DNA of 64,000 nt, from the NCBI GenBank assembly GCA_021397835.1, contig JAJFZO010000731.1, forward strand, positions 868,001 to 932,000, written 5' to 3'. A model generated the notes under the pieces. It was not told the origin of the DNA. It was given only the letters and a program-made list of their open reading frames with translations, and searched no databases. The translations under genes were made by a program, and so were the position numbers. This document shows, in pieces, positions 11,156-23,999 of the stretch; within the stretch, counting starts at the first letter, position 1; the number at the start of each line of letters is the position of its first letter. This stretch comes from Moringa oleifera (taxonomy: Eukaryota; Streptophyta; Magnoliopsida; Brassicales; Moringaceae).

Positions 11156-13389
11156 TATTATAAAATATTTATTAATTAATATTATTTTAATAAAAATTAA
11201 TTAAATTATAATTAATTTAAATAAAAGATATACTAGTCTTTTTAAGTTGCTTTAATTACTTTCCTACCTTATTCTTTAATGAATCAAACACATAAAAATA
11301 AATTCATACTCTATTCAATTTCAATAAATTAAACATAGTAATACTTAATTTTTTTTATTTATTTTTTTTCTATTTTTAAAAAATATTTTTTTTATTTTTT
11401 TTTATTTTATTCTACAAACAAAACATGTCATAAGAAACTCGTGTAGGGTGAACATTTAGTTTCTGGTATGTTAGCACTAGGAAACCCATCCTGTTTGGTC
11501 GTAGGCTACCTAAGTCATCCGGTAAATGGAGGTTAGGTTTTTTCTGAGCTGTTTGGAATAGGCTCCCCAGAAAGCTGAATGGAAAGAGCCGTCACCAAAG
11601 CCTGAAAAGTGGCTTGCTCCTTCTGGACCATCTTATGGAGATATGTCATTTATTGGGTGTTGCCAAGGGCGCTCTAATTAACCAATTTTTTGTAGCTTGA
11701 TTTAGACTCCTCAAAGGCACCTAGAGCCCCATTGACACCTCAACACCTGTAGCCTCTAGGGACCCTGAGCCCACTTCTTCTTCCTTCTCATCACCTTTCG
11801 CTTTTCCCACTTCGAGCTGCAAGCTCCAACCCCTAACCTCAACATCCGAACCACTTTTTGAGGTTGAAGTTCTTATGATTGCTGAGCCTTCCAATATTTC
11901 AAGTTTCTCTTTCTCTTTTTCTTGATTTTTTAGAGACTTAAGAGCAACATATTCCGTCATTAATCTTGTGTTATGCCATTTTTTTTTTCAGATATGCAGA
12001 CCAAAGGCAAACGAAAGCTAGAAGCCATCGTGGCTAGGCCGAGAAGACCCCTCTCTTTTTCTTCTGCCGAGGGTTCTAACCGCACAGCGTCTCTGCTCGT
12101 AAAGGCTACTGGGAACTCTCAAACTCTCGTAACCACCAAGTTTTTGACATTTTCCGACTCTAGTCTGGTACAGAGTGAAAGGACAAGAAACGACAACTCC
12201 ACGAGTTTCTGATGGAAACACTACTGCCTGCTCAAGGGTTGGTTCCTACTGACAGAGCCAAAATGGTCAAAGACCTGCTTGCTCAATTTGCTGAGGTATG
12301 TTTTGTTCTTTCTTCATTGTTTTCGGTACCGACCTTTTCTTTTATAGGTCTTGCATGATACCTCGGTGGTATTCCAAGATTATGCTCATTGTTCCTCTAC
12401 AGACGATCTATAGAAGAAATAGTGGAGGCTCTTCAGGAAGCTAGATAGAACGATCAAGAGATGGTGCAGACTATCTCTACCCTGTCAGCTGATAAGGAGT
12501 AACTGGAGCAGGAAGCTACCCTTTGGAAGGCATGCAGAGGCCAAAAAGGTAATGTCCGAGGCTGCTTTTCAGCTTCAATTAACTAAAAAAGATCATCTGG
12601 AGGAGTTGGAAAAGTTAAAAGGTACTGCTGCTACTGAGAGAGAAGCCCTGAAAACTCAACAATTGGATGCGCTGGGAAGGAAGTGGTTTCAGCTTATAAA
12701 GGTAGCTTTAAGCTTGAGGTGTTTGTAGTTATGGAGTGTGAGAAAATTTTCTGGGATAGCCGGAAGGCTACCCAAGAGGAAATTTGAACGAGATAACCTA
12801 ACTTAGATTTAGGATTTATTAGAGCTTCCTCTAGTCCTACCACCTTATCAGCAGAACTTAATTCCTTATTTGAACCTACTCTTTTACAGATTTTGTTTGA
12901 GATTGATAAAGAAACTGTCAAGCCTTAGGAATTATTTTTCCTTGTAATTTTCTTTGAAGTATAATGCAATTTGATTTTTTTTTTCTGAAAGTTTTAATTC
13001 ACTGATTTTTTTTTTTTTCCCTTGATCTCGTGTCTTTACATGGATCTGCCAACTGCCTTATAGGAGCATCAGACTCCTTTATTCTATCACTTTGGGGCTG
13101 CCGCCTCCCAAGCACTTCTGAACCTGCCACGTCAGTAACTTCTAACTCCAAGCATCATCCAACTGTCTTACAATGTCAACAAACACCATGATCAGGTGGC
13201 AACTCACTAAGGCATCCTCCTTAAGGTTTCGCTGGACCAACCATAGTGATCTCTTTCTACGTGTCCCATGTATCTATCACGTCAACAACTCCCCTTAAAA
13301 TTCTTGGGCTAACAGTCGACTCACACCTTCAGCACATGTGTTTTCTTTTAATTATTCTTATTAGTATTTCTTTTAAGGCAAAATTGGGT

Positions 13390-13620
13390 ATCAACAAACA
13401 TTTCTAAGAATTCTATATGACACTCTAAGATTAAGCATATTGAGACATATAAGGCATCGTATCATGAAAGATCTTTCTTGATAATAAAATTATTGTTTTG
13501 AAATATGGTGAAATAGAGAAGCAACTTGTTGATATATTCATTAAGTCACTTGATGTACTAAGGTTTCAATCTTAAAGAAGAGTCTTTAAGACTTCTCATC
13601 ATTTGAATGTGGTATGAAGT
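13390..13620 (+). pseudogene. Ty1/copia polyprotein C-terminal (RNase H) remnant
   Basis: Short in-phase pieces in shifting frames match the end of copia pol: HSKIKHIE (about 13421-13444), SYHERSF (about 13459-13480), then EIEKQLVDIFIKSLDVLRF (about 13510-13566). In intact copia this reads as a KHIEIRHHFIRE-type run followed by QLADIFTKPL. Several shifts and stops are present. No flanking LTR could be paired. Confidence 0.7.
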
Positions 13621-14975
13621 TGGATATGCATCTAGGCATGTGTTATTATTCATAATTCTATATCATTTTGTGTTTAAAACATTTTGGTGTTTAGATATAG
13701 GTATGAACGCTTCGATGATCATGTGAAAATTGACTTGTTATTAGAACCTTCCTTTAGTGTCACAACAAGCTTATTGGTGAAAGCTTGATGTGAGAAATTC
13801 TTTTTGGTTTTAGAATTTTTTTTTTTTTTGCTAATTTTGATTTTCAAGTAAAGTAAAATAAGAAGTCATCATCAATCTTTTTTATAATGTGATTAACAAT
13901 CAGTTTTGTTTAAAATCTTTTTTTTTTATGATAAAGAAAATATGAACTCCATTTGTAAACAAGCAATGATCTACTTCACTAAAAGATCTGAGATCGATAG
14001 TTAGTTACATATGAAGATAGATTAGCATCCCTACAAGCACATAAGATTTGATACTCTTTAAGCTTAATGATCATATCTTAAATTGTCTTAATTTAATATT
14101 AATCCCATTACACATTTCAACAAATATATTATATAATATATATAAACAAAATAAAATTAAACTTTACTCAATCTCAAAATTGTGGGAGAAAAGCTACATC
14201 AAACTTGATCAAGATGTTACAAATCTCAAAACAATTTATCATACAATTTTATGCAAGAATCTCATAATATAGTCAACATGAGATTTTTAAATTATAAATC
14301 AAATATATTTTAATTTAAGATTCAAAATATGAAATTCTCAAATTCCTTTCTTTAAAATAATTTTAAAAAAATTATGAGATGCATCACTAAATTCACAATA
14401 TTGAATAGAGTGAATAGTAAACAATAAAGAAAAATGAGTGGAAGCACCTTATTCTTTTATTCATTTCATAAACAACATGCGCAATTAATTTATTTTGTTC
14501 CTACAATCTGTCTTTTGAGTAACTCAGATTGCTTGCGTCTTTTAATAAAATAAGATTAATGTATTTCATGTTCATAAATATAAGAATGGAAGAATTTTTT
14601 ATTATTATCCTTTCGGTATTTATGCTGGTTTTAATTTTATTTCTATCAAGAATCTAGAACATCCTCACTTGCTTCTACATGTAGGTGGTTGCATTTGCTG
14701 ACTCTTAAAGATTTTATTAATGAATTGAGGTGCACATATTTATATACACCAATTTTCACATTTCCTTTTATGTTTTTCATGTTTTGATGAGATGAGAGGT
14801 AAGCTTGGCATATAATATTCTTCTTTCTAAATGTTTGCTTATGTTATATGTCAACATATTAGACGTCACAGATCCTTCTTTCTAGCCTCTATGTATCGAG
14901 GCTTCCATGTGAACATATATACTCTGTTTGCAAAAAAATGCTTTTAAATCTAGGCAATGCAGCTTCTTTGGTTAA
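13620..14975. other. AT-rich spacer, possibly containing copia 3-prime remains
   Basis: The stretch just after the RNase H tail (about 13620-13830) could be remains of a copia 3-prime non-coding/LTR region, but no partner copy is present. Beyond that, no gene or repeat was recognised up to the CACTA target site. Confidence 0.4.
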
Positions 14976-14978
14976 TTA
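14976..14978. repeat. Target site duplication, left (TTA)
   Basis: TTA directly precedes the left CACTA terminus and is repeated at 24199-24201 directly after the right terminus. Three bases is the duplication length expected of CACTA elements. Confidence 0.7.
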
Positions 14979-14984
14979 TATTAC

Positions 14985-15390
14985 AAAAAAAAAAAAAACT
15001 AGATTTAGCGACCGATGAAACCGTCACTAAATTGAAATAATATGTTGCTAAAAAATTTAGCGACAGATTAATGATTGATAAAATTCGCAGTTGAAATCGT
15101 TGTCACGAGAAAAACTAATAACTAAATTTTGTATCTGTCACTAATTAGCGATAGAATAGATATCAATAAGGATCTGTCGCTAAACTAGCGATAGATTAAT
15201 ATCTGTCAATAAACTAGTGACATGAATGAATTCTGTTGGTAAAGTATAGTGATAGATTCATTTAACGACACATAAGAATCTGTCACTATATTAGCGACCA
15301 ATTTACGTCATCACTAAGGATAGCAACAGAATAATGTTCGTCACTATTTTAATAACAGATTATTGTCTGTTGCTATTTTAGCTTTTTATA
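14985..15390. repeat. CACTA left subterminal repeat region
   Basis: Words such as tttagcgac, tctgtcgctaa, tagcgatagatta and tctgtcact recur in both orientations about every 20-40 bases. In CACTA elements this region binds the TNPA-type protein. Confidence 0.8.
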
Positions 15391-15529
15391 AAAAATAAAT
15401 TTAAATAACTAAACTAAAATAAAATAAATTACAATTCATAAAACATAATAAATATAAAATTATATATTATATTTCGTGAAATATAATATTTATACAAAAA
15501 ATTATAACTAATTATTAGGCAATGCTGGG

Positions 15530-16740
15530 GTCCGCTTCCCACAAGGAAAGCCTCCATCCTGTGGATGCGCTCATTCATATCAACCTTTCTCTGTAAATGC
15601 TCTTATAATTCAGTCTCGAAGCATAAGTAATCATGGTCCCTAGCCTTACGCTTCTCCTTTAATTTGTCTTCTAAAGTCCTATGCTCCTCTTCCATACGCT
15701 CCTCCATAGACTTATAATCCAGCTTTATGAGCTTTTTCATAGCCTTCATTTGAGAGCGCATGTCTTGCATAGTTATGTCATCAACAGGGCGTCCACTACT
15801 AGAGCTGTCACCGGAATATCATAATAGAGCTTAACTCTCAAGCTTGTACACTCGATGCTTTTTCTCTCTGCCTATTGCCTCATGGTAAAGCTTACTATAA
15901 TCTACCTAAGGCATATCTGAAGATCTCTCTTGTGGCTGAGAAGCTATGGTAACCAACTCTTCAAACTGTTCCTATAATAAATAAAGCACTTTGTTAACTT
16001 ATTAGTTGAATCGAATAGTAAAATAAAAAAATTAAATTAAATTTATTTATTAATATTAAAAATAATAAATTTGCATTTAATTTTTTGGAACACTTATCTA
16101 TGAACTCATCAAGATTAGATTTTTTAGTGTAAATCCGTTTAAAATACTCTATTGCAGTAGGCTCATGACTTAACTCCCGTGCCTAAAAAAAACACATAAT
16201 AAATAATCATAACATTTTCACTTATATTTCTTTAAAAAAATTTAATATCATACATACCAAGCTTCGACAATGGTTCTACAGTGAACATGAACTGGCACTA
16301 TGTTGAGAGGGACCTGATCTGGATCCACTTGTTTCACTCCGTCGATTACGGGACATAGTCTCACACTTCTATTTGTACTCTAATCGACTCCATTCTATTT
16401 GCCATTGCTCCTATACAGTATCAGCGACAAATTGAGGCTTTTTTTTTTTTTTTACTTTATGACGACATGCATACATCAAATCAATATATCGATCCGCAGC
16501 TCAAACCTCCCATGTGGGCTTCACCATGCCATCCATAGCCTCGTCCCATGTAAAATATTTCTATAGTAACCATGTAAAATATAAATGTTAGTTAAGTATG
16601 ATAAAATGGAATAGAATCTTTTTAGTAAATAATTATATATAATTTGAATTTATCATAATAAAACTTTTTGGTTTCTCAAGAAACCATCTTCCATGTATAC
16701 TTACATGGATCGGCCCTCTCTTGAAAAATTTTATAAATCT
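15530..16740 (-). pseudogene. CACTA second protein, PF03004 (plant transposase Ptta/En/Spm) remnant
   Basis: Minus-strand pieces read, in order, FFKRGPIHV-like, YFTWDEAMDGMVKPTWEV, RYIDLMYACRHKVKKK, RELSHEPTAIEYFKR (with IYTKKSNLDEFID after it) and QMKAMKKLIKLDYKSMEERM, continuing into a charged coiled coil (EEHRTLEDKLKEKRKA). The order RELSHEPTxxE-FxxTxTK, then a coiled-coil end, is that of the second gene of plant CACTA elements, which binds subterminal repeats. Stops break several blocks, and exon borders were not resolved. It lies downstream of the TNP2-type gene on the same strand, as usual. Confidence 0.7.
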
Positions 16741-17459
16741 TCGTAGAGCATTGATGCGAAAACTCGATCCTATCAAATAAGATAATGAATAAATATTAAC
16801 AAAATTTATATATAAAGATAATGATACAAAGTATTAAAAATAATAATTATAAATACTTAAAGTGTTATTATCTACATAAATCTGTTATCTACTTGAACTT
16901 TGCATACTCCTTGAGCTAGACATCTTAGTAGCAGCAAAGCCAAAAAAGGTTGAAACATGCAGAGATGGTGCAACTGTGTCCTCTTCTTAATCCTGGATAT
17001 ATGGAAATGAAGATACAAATCATGGATCTCTCCCTCCGAGATACTCACCTTTCCCTCCAGAGTCACTTCTTCCTTCAAAGTCACCTCGTCTCCCTCAACC
17101 ACTCATCTAATCATATTAATGAACTTGATAAAATTCAGTTTCATAAATTAATAAAAAATTTGAGAAAATCTTCCCTGAAAATCGAACTCAAACCCCTTGA
17201 AATACATGATAAAAAGATGATATAAAGAATAAGTGGTTCAACACACATTTCTTGTAATAGATTATATAATTAAAATGATACATTAAATAATTAAAAAAAT
17301 TAAAAAAAAGAACAAACTAATCATCATTTTCAAGATCTTCCTTTTTTTCCTCTTCTTCATTCATAGAATAGATTCTAGCTCATCTGACATATTTTCTTCT
17401 GCTTCATCAATATTTATTAATATCTCACTTGGATCATTCAAAGATATAAGATGATCGTC

Positions 17460-20400
17460 TGTATCATTCTCAATTTAATGGACATCTCTCTCATCATCTT
17501 GAAAAGGAGCATCTTGGCTTAATCCACATGTCAAATTAGAGTCTGAAAGTTCAGTGACAGATCTGGCCTTTATCTTGCAAATAGCATACCAATCATGCTC
17601 ATCGCGCTTTAAACTTGGATAAGAAATATAATAAACTTGAACTGCTTGTAAAGCTAACACAAATGGTTCATATTTATTTAATCTCATTGTGTAATTCACA
17701 TCCATCAGATTATATGATTTATATACTTTTATCCCATATTTGGCATAGAATCAAACCATTCACACTTAAATAAAATAGTTTTTTTGATTGGTAATGCAGG
17801 ATATTTTGACTGTAACATTTTCATCAATATACTGAAATAGTCACTTTCATCTATATTATAATGGAACCCTTTAATATAGACTCTGCTATTTATTGTAGCT
17901 TTATCTGAACAGTGTCTTTTAGTATGAAATTTGTACCTATTGACATAATGACTTGGCTATGATTTCACTGACCTTAACGGACCTTTTGTAACATCCTTGA
18001 TAGAATTGCAATCAACAAAGTTTAGTCGATCATGAACCTGTAAGTATTAAAAAATGAATCATTTGACTACATTAACCAAAAAATGATTTAATCAAATAAG
18101 AAATTAAATTACAAGGACGCATATATAGATTAAACCAACTAGAAAAATGAAGCTCCAAATGAGTGTCGACCTCACGATCAATTATACGTGGACAATATTC
18201 ATGTAATTGAAAAATATATGTCCTACAAAATATTAGTATGAAAAAAGATGATCATTATCTAAGAACATTTTTAATATGTAAATGGCTATGTCAATTGCTA
18301 TGACTGAGTTATCAAATATGTACTCTATTAATGGTTCGACCTCGAGGCAATTCAAAAAAACATATGTATGTGTGGCTTAATATTCTTCCTCTGTCAAGTA
18401 TCTAGATTTTTCCTTTCTAAATGATTGATTAGGATGTTTAAAGATCAAGATATTTTTTTCATGCTCTTTTGGCTCATAATCATCGACATCATTCCGTGAC
18501 AATTTTCGATATCGTGTGTTAACATGTGGCTTGAAGTAGTGTGAGCAAAATGATAATGCCTTTTCAACCAAATATGCATTGTATATCAAGTTTTCCACTT
18601 TTGCTTTATTCTTAATGCTGATTTTCAACTTTCATAAGTACCTATGATGATAATTAAAAATGATCAAATAATTAACATGTACAATGATGTATATTAATTA
18701 CATAAAGTGAAGATTAGTACCTTTCAAATGGATACATCCATCAATACTGCACTGGACTAGCTATTTTTGCTTCATAAGCCTAGTGCAATTGAAGATATTC
18801 CATTGAGTCAAAAAAGCCTGGAGGAAATATACGTTCAAGTTTACATAAAATTATAAGAATTTCATTCTCAAGTCATTTCATGTCTTCACCTCGAATGGTA
18901 GTTGATGTAAGTTTTTTTTTTAAAAAAAGACTCAACTCTGTTAGTGCGTGCTACACATTAGTAGGTAACAACTTAGAAAATGCGATGGGTAGTAATTGTT
19001 ACATAAAAACATGATAGTTATGACTTTTTGTCCCAAACAGCTTTTATTTCATTATGTCGACACACCTTGCCATATTTGATACATATCAGTCAGGAAATGT
19101 CAAATTCTTCATTCACTCACATAATGCTTCTTTACTAGCTTTGTCAATGCTGTAACAAGCTTTTTGATATTTCCAGTGGTCGTATTTCTTGCTAACTCAG
19201 AGCGTTTGTAAAATGCCTTAAAGTCTTTCCTTGACTTTGTATTATGCTTCGTCTTTCCTTCTACATTCATGACTGTGTTGAACATATTATCGAACACATT
19301 TTTCTCTATGTGCATGATATCAAGATTACGTCGTATTAAATTGCTGCACCAATAAGATAAATCCCAAAATATGCTTCGTTTCCTCCAACCGAATGTCTTG
19401 CAAATAAGATCATTTATCTTATTATATCTCACTTCTATAACTTTTCTCATAATTGATCTGTATCCTGTAGCAGTTCATACCCTGATTTAATAGGAGGAGC
19501 TAATCTTCTCACCATTTTATTCTTAGTGAATGCAGTTTTATTCCTCCGAAATAGATAATCTTCTAGTAAAAACTTACGATGGTTATCAAACCAAGACTGC
19601 TTCTGTCTATTGGGAAGGGTAAATGCATCTGAATCTTCTCCACAATAAGGATAAGCTAGTATTCCTACTGTACTCCATCCAGACAATATTGAGTAGGCAG
19701 AAAAGTCACTAATGGTCCATATCAGAGTAACTTTCATGACAAAATTTTATTTACAAAAGATATTATACGTGAGCACCCTAACCTCTCATAAGATTTGCAA
19801 CTTTGCTATCAAGGCTGTAAATAAATATATAATTTATCTTTTGAATTTATCGGTCTAGGAATGATTATAGTTAAGAACATATACTCTTCATTCATACACA
19901 TCCATGAGGGTAAATTATATGGTGTAACTATTACCAGCCATAAAGAATACTGTTAGCTTGATTGATCAAACGGTTGAAATCCATCAGTACTCAAACCTAT
20001 CTGATGTTTCTACATTCAGCAACAAAAGATGGATGCAATTGATTAAAATGCATCCAAATAGTAGAGTCAGAGCAATGACGCATTACACCATTTTTAATCT
20101 CATGTTTGGCATGCCATCTCATGTTCTTTGCTGTGGCTTCTAATGCATATAATCTTTGTAATCGTGGACTGAGAGGAAAATAAAACATCTTCTTATATGG
20201 AATAAGTGTTTTTTGTTTTATCAAATTCTCATCTTCATCTTTTATACTGCGGATGATTGCAAAACTTACAAGAACTTAGTTCATTGTCTTTATCCCAGTA
20301 TATCATGCACCCGTTGTTACAAGAGTGAATCTTTTCAACTGGAAACCACCCCATACCTTGCATGCATTTCTTTATACTGTAAAAATTCTCAATCATGAGA

Positions 20401-20872
20401 TTACTGATAGGCATCATCTCTTTCATTAATTGGCAAATATCATCATAGCATCTTTTCGAAATATGATGTTCTGACTTTACATTCATCATTCTAGTAAAAA
20501 CAGATAATTGTGAATGATTTTGACACCCATCCCATAATTGTTGATTAGTAATGTTCAACATATCATAAAAACGTTGAGCATTTGGATTAAAAGATTCTCT
20601 ATATGTTCTGGGTTAAATTCTGGACCAGCGACATCTATTACCATTGTTTAATATATATTAACTTCATGCACAGTGGTAGATCCTTCTTAGACATAACATT
20701 CAGTTGCTCCATTATTATAACTCTCATCGTTTTTCTCATGATAATTCCAAACATAATATCTCGATACGAAACCATATTTAGCCAAATGATATCCAACCAC
20801 ATCAACAGCTTCACAACGATGGTTCTGACACTTTCTACGATTACATGGACACTTTATCTTATCTCTATCCAT
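17460..20872 (-). pseudogene. CACTA TNP2-type transposase (Transposase_21, with DUF4216-like C-terminal part), broken
   Basis: The minus-strand start is MDRDKIKCPCNRRKCQN (ATG at about 20872), an N-terminal transposase-associated Cys motif, followed by YHLAKYGFVSRYYVW. Next come SEHHISKRCYDDICQLMKEM and CMIYWDKDNELSSCKFCNHP (20561-20235), PLSPRLQRLYA (20224-19997), then WSTVGILAYPYCGED and QSWFDNHRKFLLEDYLFRRN (19737-19447). These are the hallmark blocks of Transposase_21. Further blocks are NLDIMHIEKNVFDNMFNTV (19450-19109), AYLVEKALSFCSHYFKPHV (18628-18377) and the DUF4216-like KYEPFVLALQAVQVYYI (17705-17475). Stops and shifts occur between blocks, so no intact protein can be made. Confidence 0.85.
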
Positions 20873-21689
20873 AACTACAAGCAAACTGAATGAAATGTTC
20901 CATACCATCTAAAAATTTTTGATTTAAAAATCCATCTATAAGCATGAAGTACATCCATTGGCGATTTAATGTATTCACTTTTTTTTTTGTTTTTCAAGTC
21001 ATTTTAATTACACTAGTTCCCAACAACTTACCTCCTGAAAATTTCAATAATTTAAAAACTTATTATAATATAAAATAATTATCAAATAATTTTGATGACA
21101 CATAAAGCACACATGACTTATAATATGATTTGTTTAAAGTTTTATCCATGCCACCCAAATTTCAAAGGTAAGTGGTTTTATACTATTTAGAAATGTACAC
21201 TTATGTGAAGCACAATATAGTAATTGATTGTTCATTTCATTTTATAAAAATTTCGACAACATTTTCACATAGATATCTAAGTACATCAAATTTATAGATA
21301 TGAGTTAGTGTTTTTCATTGAAACACACGTTCATATCCATTAGTATGTACCTAAAGAACAAAAGAGATACTACACAAAATATTTACAAAATAAAATGAAT
21401 AACAATTTACATTTCTAAATTGTCTGATCTTGACAAATCAAGAATTATTATTAAACAATTTATTTTGATGCACGTATAAACACATGACTGACAATAAATG
21501 TTCACTAATAATTCTCAAACGGTGTATGTAAAGAATATGTGTGAAGTCTAACTATGTTAGTAGTAACATTTTATGATTATGATATAATAAATTAATTTAA
21601 TTAATTAATATATAAATAATTTTTTTCAACTTTAGTAATAATCATCTAAATACAAATATGTAGCTAACTTAAACTAAATTTATTTGAAA

Positions 21690-22290
21690 AAATAAAATTA
21701 ACAACTCCAAAATTTAATCAACATCTAAGTAAATTAATTTTCATAAAAATATAATTAATTAAATTATTTATGTTATACAATTACAATATAATTAAACTAT
21801 TATCTATGTAATGAATAACAAATTAACTAATTTTATTAACAAATAAAATTAACAATTGTAAATTTAATTAACATCTAACTAATTTAAATTTCATAAAAAT
21901 CTAATTAAATTATTTATCTCAAAATATATTGTAATTAAACTATTATTTATCTAATTTAATGTAAACAAAATTTTTAATTAATCTATAAAATTAATAATTA
22001 TAGAATTTAATTAATACCTAACTAATTTAAATTCCATAAAACTCTAATTAAATTATTTATCTTACATTACAAACTAATTACATTATTTTCTAAATAATTT
22101 AACATAAACTAAATTTATTAACAAATAAAATTAATAATTATAAAATTTAATAAATATCTAATTAATTTAAATTTCATGAAAATCTAATTAAAATATTTAT
22201 TTTAAATTACAACTAAATTCAAAAATTACCTAGTAATATACCATAAATTAAATTTATTAAAACATAAAACAAGTAACTAAAAAATTTATT
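21690..22290. repeat. AT-rich tandem repeat, period near 140-150 bases, about four copies
   Basis: Units begin at about 21691, 21842, 21984 and 22122 with aataaaattaa-like words and share catctaactaatttaaattt, then aatctaattaaattattta. The array lies in the CACTA 5-prime region, upstream of the TNP2-type gene. Confidence 0.7.
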
Positions 22291-22839
22291 TAAAATCTAC
22301 AATATTTCTGTAATTACAAAATATATTCATAATATTTCTATACAAGATTTTCTAATAATCAATATCATCATCAATAATTTTGATAATTAGCTGCACAAAT
22401 TTTCAAGTAAAGAGGAAAGATGAAAATGGCTACTCGCAGTAGAGAAAATAGAACAGAAAATGGCACACACCAAGATGCCGAGTAGGGAGAGAGCGACAAA
22501 GAATCAGCTTAGAGACAACAAGATAAATGGGGGAAAGACAGTGCCGCTTGCTAGTGAAAAGAGCAATTTGACAATCTTGCTAGATGCAGAGATAATAATA
22601 AAATTAGAAGGAAAAACAACTGGGCGAAAATGAAAAATTTAAGAACACAGAACCAGAGACAGTAACAAAAGGAAATGGTGCTCGCCCGAAAGGAAAAAAA
22701 TTAGGGTTTTAATTTATAAGCACTTTAACGACAGAAGTAAGTGGTAGTCGCTGGAAGTGAAATCCAATGACGAAAGTGCAGTCTGTCGTTGCATCCATAG
22801 TGAAAACAAAATCAAGCGAAGGCAGCATTGCCTTCGCTT

Positions 22840-23880
22840 GCATGGCTACCCCCTTCAAGGCCATCCATGGGCGCTTCCGCTGCAGCCATGGCTACCGCCT
22901 TAAAAAGCCATGGCTACCATCTTCGAAGGCCACAGCTACCTTCAAGGCCTTGCATGGATGCTTTCCCGGCAGCCATCATTGCCACCTTCGAAGGCCATGG
23001 CTACTTTCGTCGCCATGCATGGACCTTTTGTGGCTGCCATTACTGCTACCTTTAAAGGCCATGGCTGCCATTGCTGCCATGCATGGACGCTTTGGCGACA
23101 GTCATGGCTGCCATTGCTGCCATGCATGGACGCTTTGGCGACAGTCATGGCTGCCATTACGGCCATGCATGGACGCTTTAGCAGCAGGCATGGCTACCTT
23201 TGCGGCCATGAATGAATGCTTTGGTGGCAGCCATGGGTGCCTTCACAGCCATGCATAGAGGCTTTTGGGGCAGCTATGGCTGCCTTCGCGGCCATGCATG
23301 AAGGTTTTCACGGTAGCCATGGGTGCCTTCATAGCCATGCATGGAGGCTTTTAGGGTAGCCATGGCTGCCTTTGTGGCCATGCATGGAGGCTTTCGCGGC
23401 AGCCATGGCTACCTTACTTGTCACGACGGCCATTGCTGCCACCTTCAAAAGCATGGCTGCCGCTTTCAAAGGCCATGGCTACCTTCATGGGCTACCTTCA
23501 TCAGCGGCTATGGCTGCCTTTGTGGACGTCGTGGCTGCATTCATGGGCAACCGTGGCTGCCACATTCAAAGGTTAGGCCTACCTTCATAACCATGGTTGC
23601 CGCTTTCAAAGACCATGTCTTCTTCCTTCGTGGCCATCTTAGTCACCTTCAAAGGTCATGCATGGCTGTCATGGTAGCGCCCATGCATGGCCACCTTCGA
23701 TTTATGGTAGTAAGCTCGTGGCCATGCATGGCTACCTTGGAAGGCTTAGCAACCACCTTGCTTTAGCTGCGGCCACGCATTGCTACCTTTCAAGGCGGCA
23801 TGCTGATGACTAGCTTGCTTCTGTGGCTGCTATGCATGGCTGCCTTCGAAGGTAGCAAGCTTGCAGCCTTCGCGACTGCC
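22840..23880. repeat. GC-rich minisatellite (43-45 bp units) in the CACTA 5-prime region
   Basis: Units consist of catggctgcc, a variable part, gccatgcatgg, then a GCTTT-containing part. One 43-base unit is exactly duplicated (23060-23102 and 23103-23145). Others vary in length and sequence, so reading frame is not conserved and the Ala/Met/His-rich peptides it spells in several frames are by-products. The tract is sharply GC-richer than the rest of the element. Confidence 0.9.
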
Positions 23881-23999
23881 CATAGGGTGGTCGCTAGGCT
23901 GCATTGCCTAAATAATGATCGAAAGCTTATATTCGCTAGACCTTTGATTAGCTATCGAATAAAATTCAATTTCTAATATATTGTTAAGTATATCAAAAA

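Larger units (their letters stand above)
10050..11440. mobile_element. Nested AT-rich insertion, MITE-like, carrying a GC-richer foreign segment
   Basis: It interrupts the colinear alignment of copies 1 and 2. The ends contain gtatgtttgattt (left, near 10058) and aatcaaacacat (right, near 11282), which are inverted relative to one another. Inside are a perfect hairpin (10186-10224), a long AT-rich direct repeat (about 10350-10465 and 11045-11155) and between the repeat arms the segment 10493-11017. Exact borders and target duplication were not resolved. Confidence 0.5.
9727..12928 (+). pseudogene. Broken gag-like/PF04195-like coiled-coil protein gene, copy 2 (interrupted by insertion)
   Basis: The first block (about 9727-10000) includes KPGALCISKESLKGG, FFLEVGNFFHISLSQL and PDCWQIIVAF, the best-preserved N-domain of the two copies. 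It has the hydrophobic/aromatic pattern expected of PF04195-like domains, where a conserved W and an I/LVGF-like strand follow a Pro. The AT-rich insertion then breaks the gene. It resumes near 11980 with DMQTKGKRKLEAIVARPRR, then 12340-12925 with VLHDTSVVFQDYAHCSS, LQLTKKDHLEELEKLK and a coiled coil broken by stops and shifts. Element function is unknown, and the copy is clearly dead. Confidence 0.5.
8640..13380 (+). mobile_element. Diverged retroelement-like remnant, copy 2, with a nested AT-rich insertion
   Basis: This region is colinear with 4490-7400 but longer, because 10050-11440 is an insertion. The leader (8640-9700) holds a TATA-like tatataag at 8981 followed by several G-box-like sites, which would fit an LTR-type promoter, though no matching second LTR was found. 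A poly-CTG run at about 9650-9665 matches the one near 4850. The tail (13020-13380) is rich in ccaactgcc and acgtgtc-like words. Confidence 0.45.

Noticed and set aside
22767..23766. Overlapping open frames rich in His, Cys, Met and Ala on both strands
   Set aside because: They are produced by the 43-45 bp GC-rich minisatellite read in different frames; there is no conserved frame or domain.
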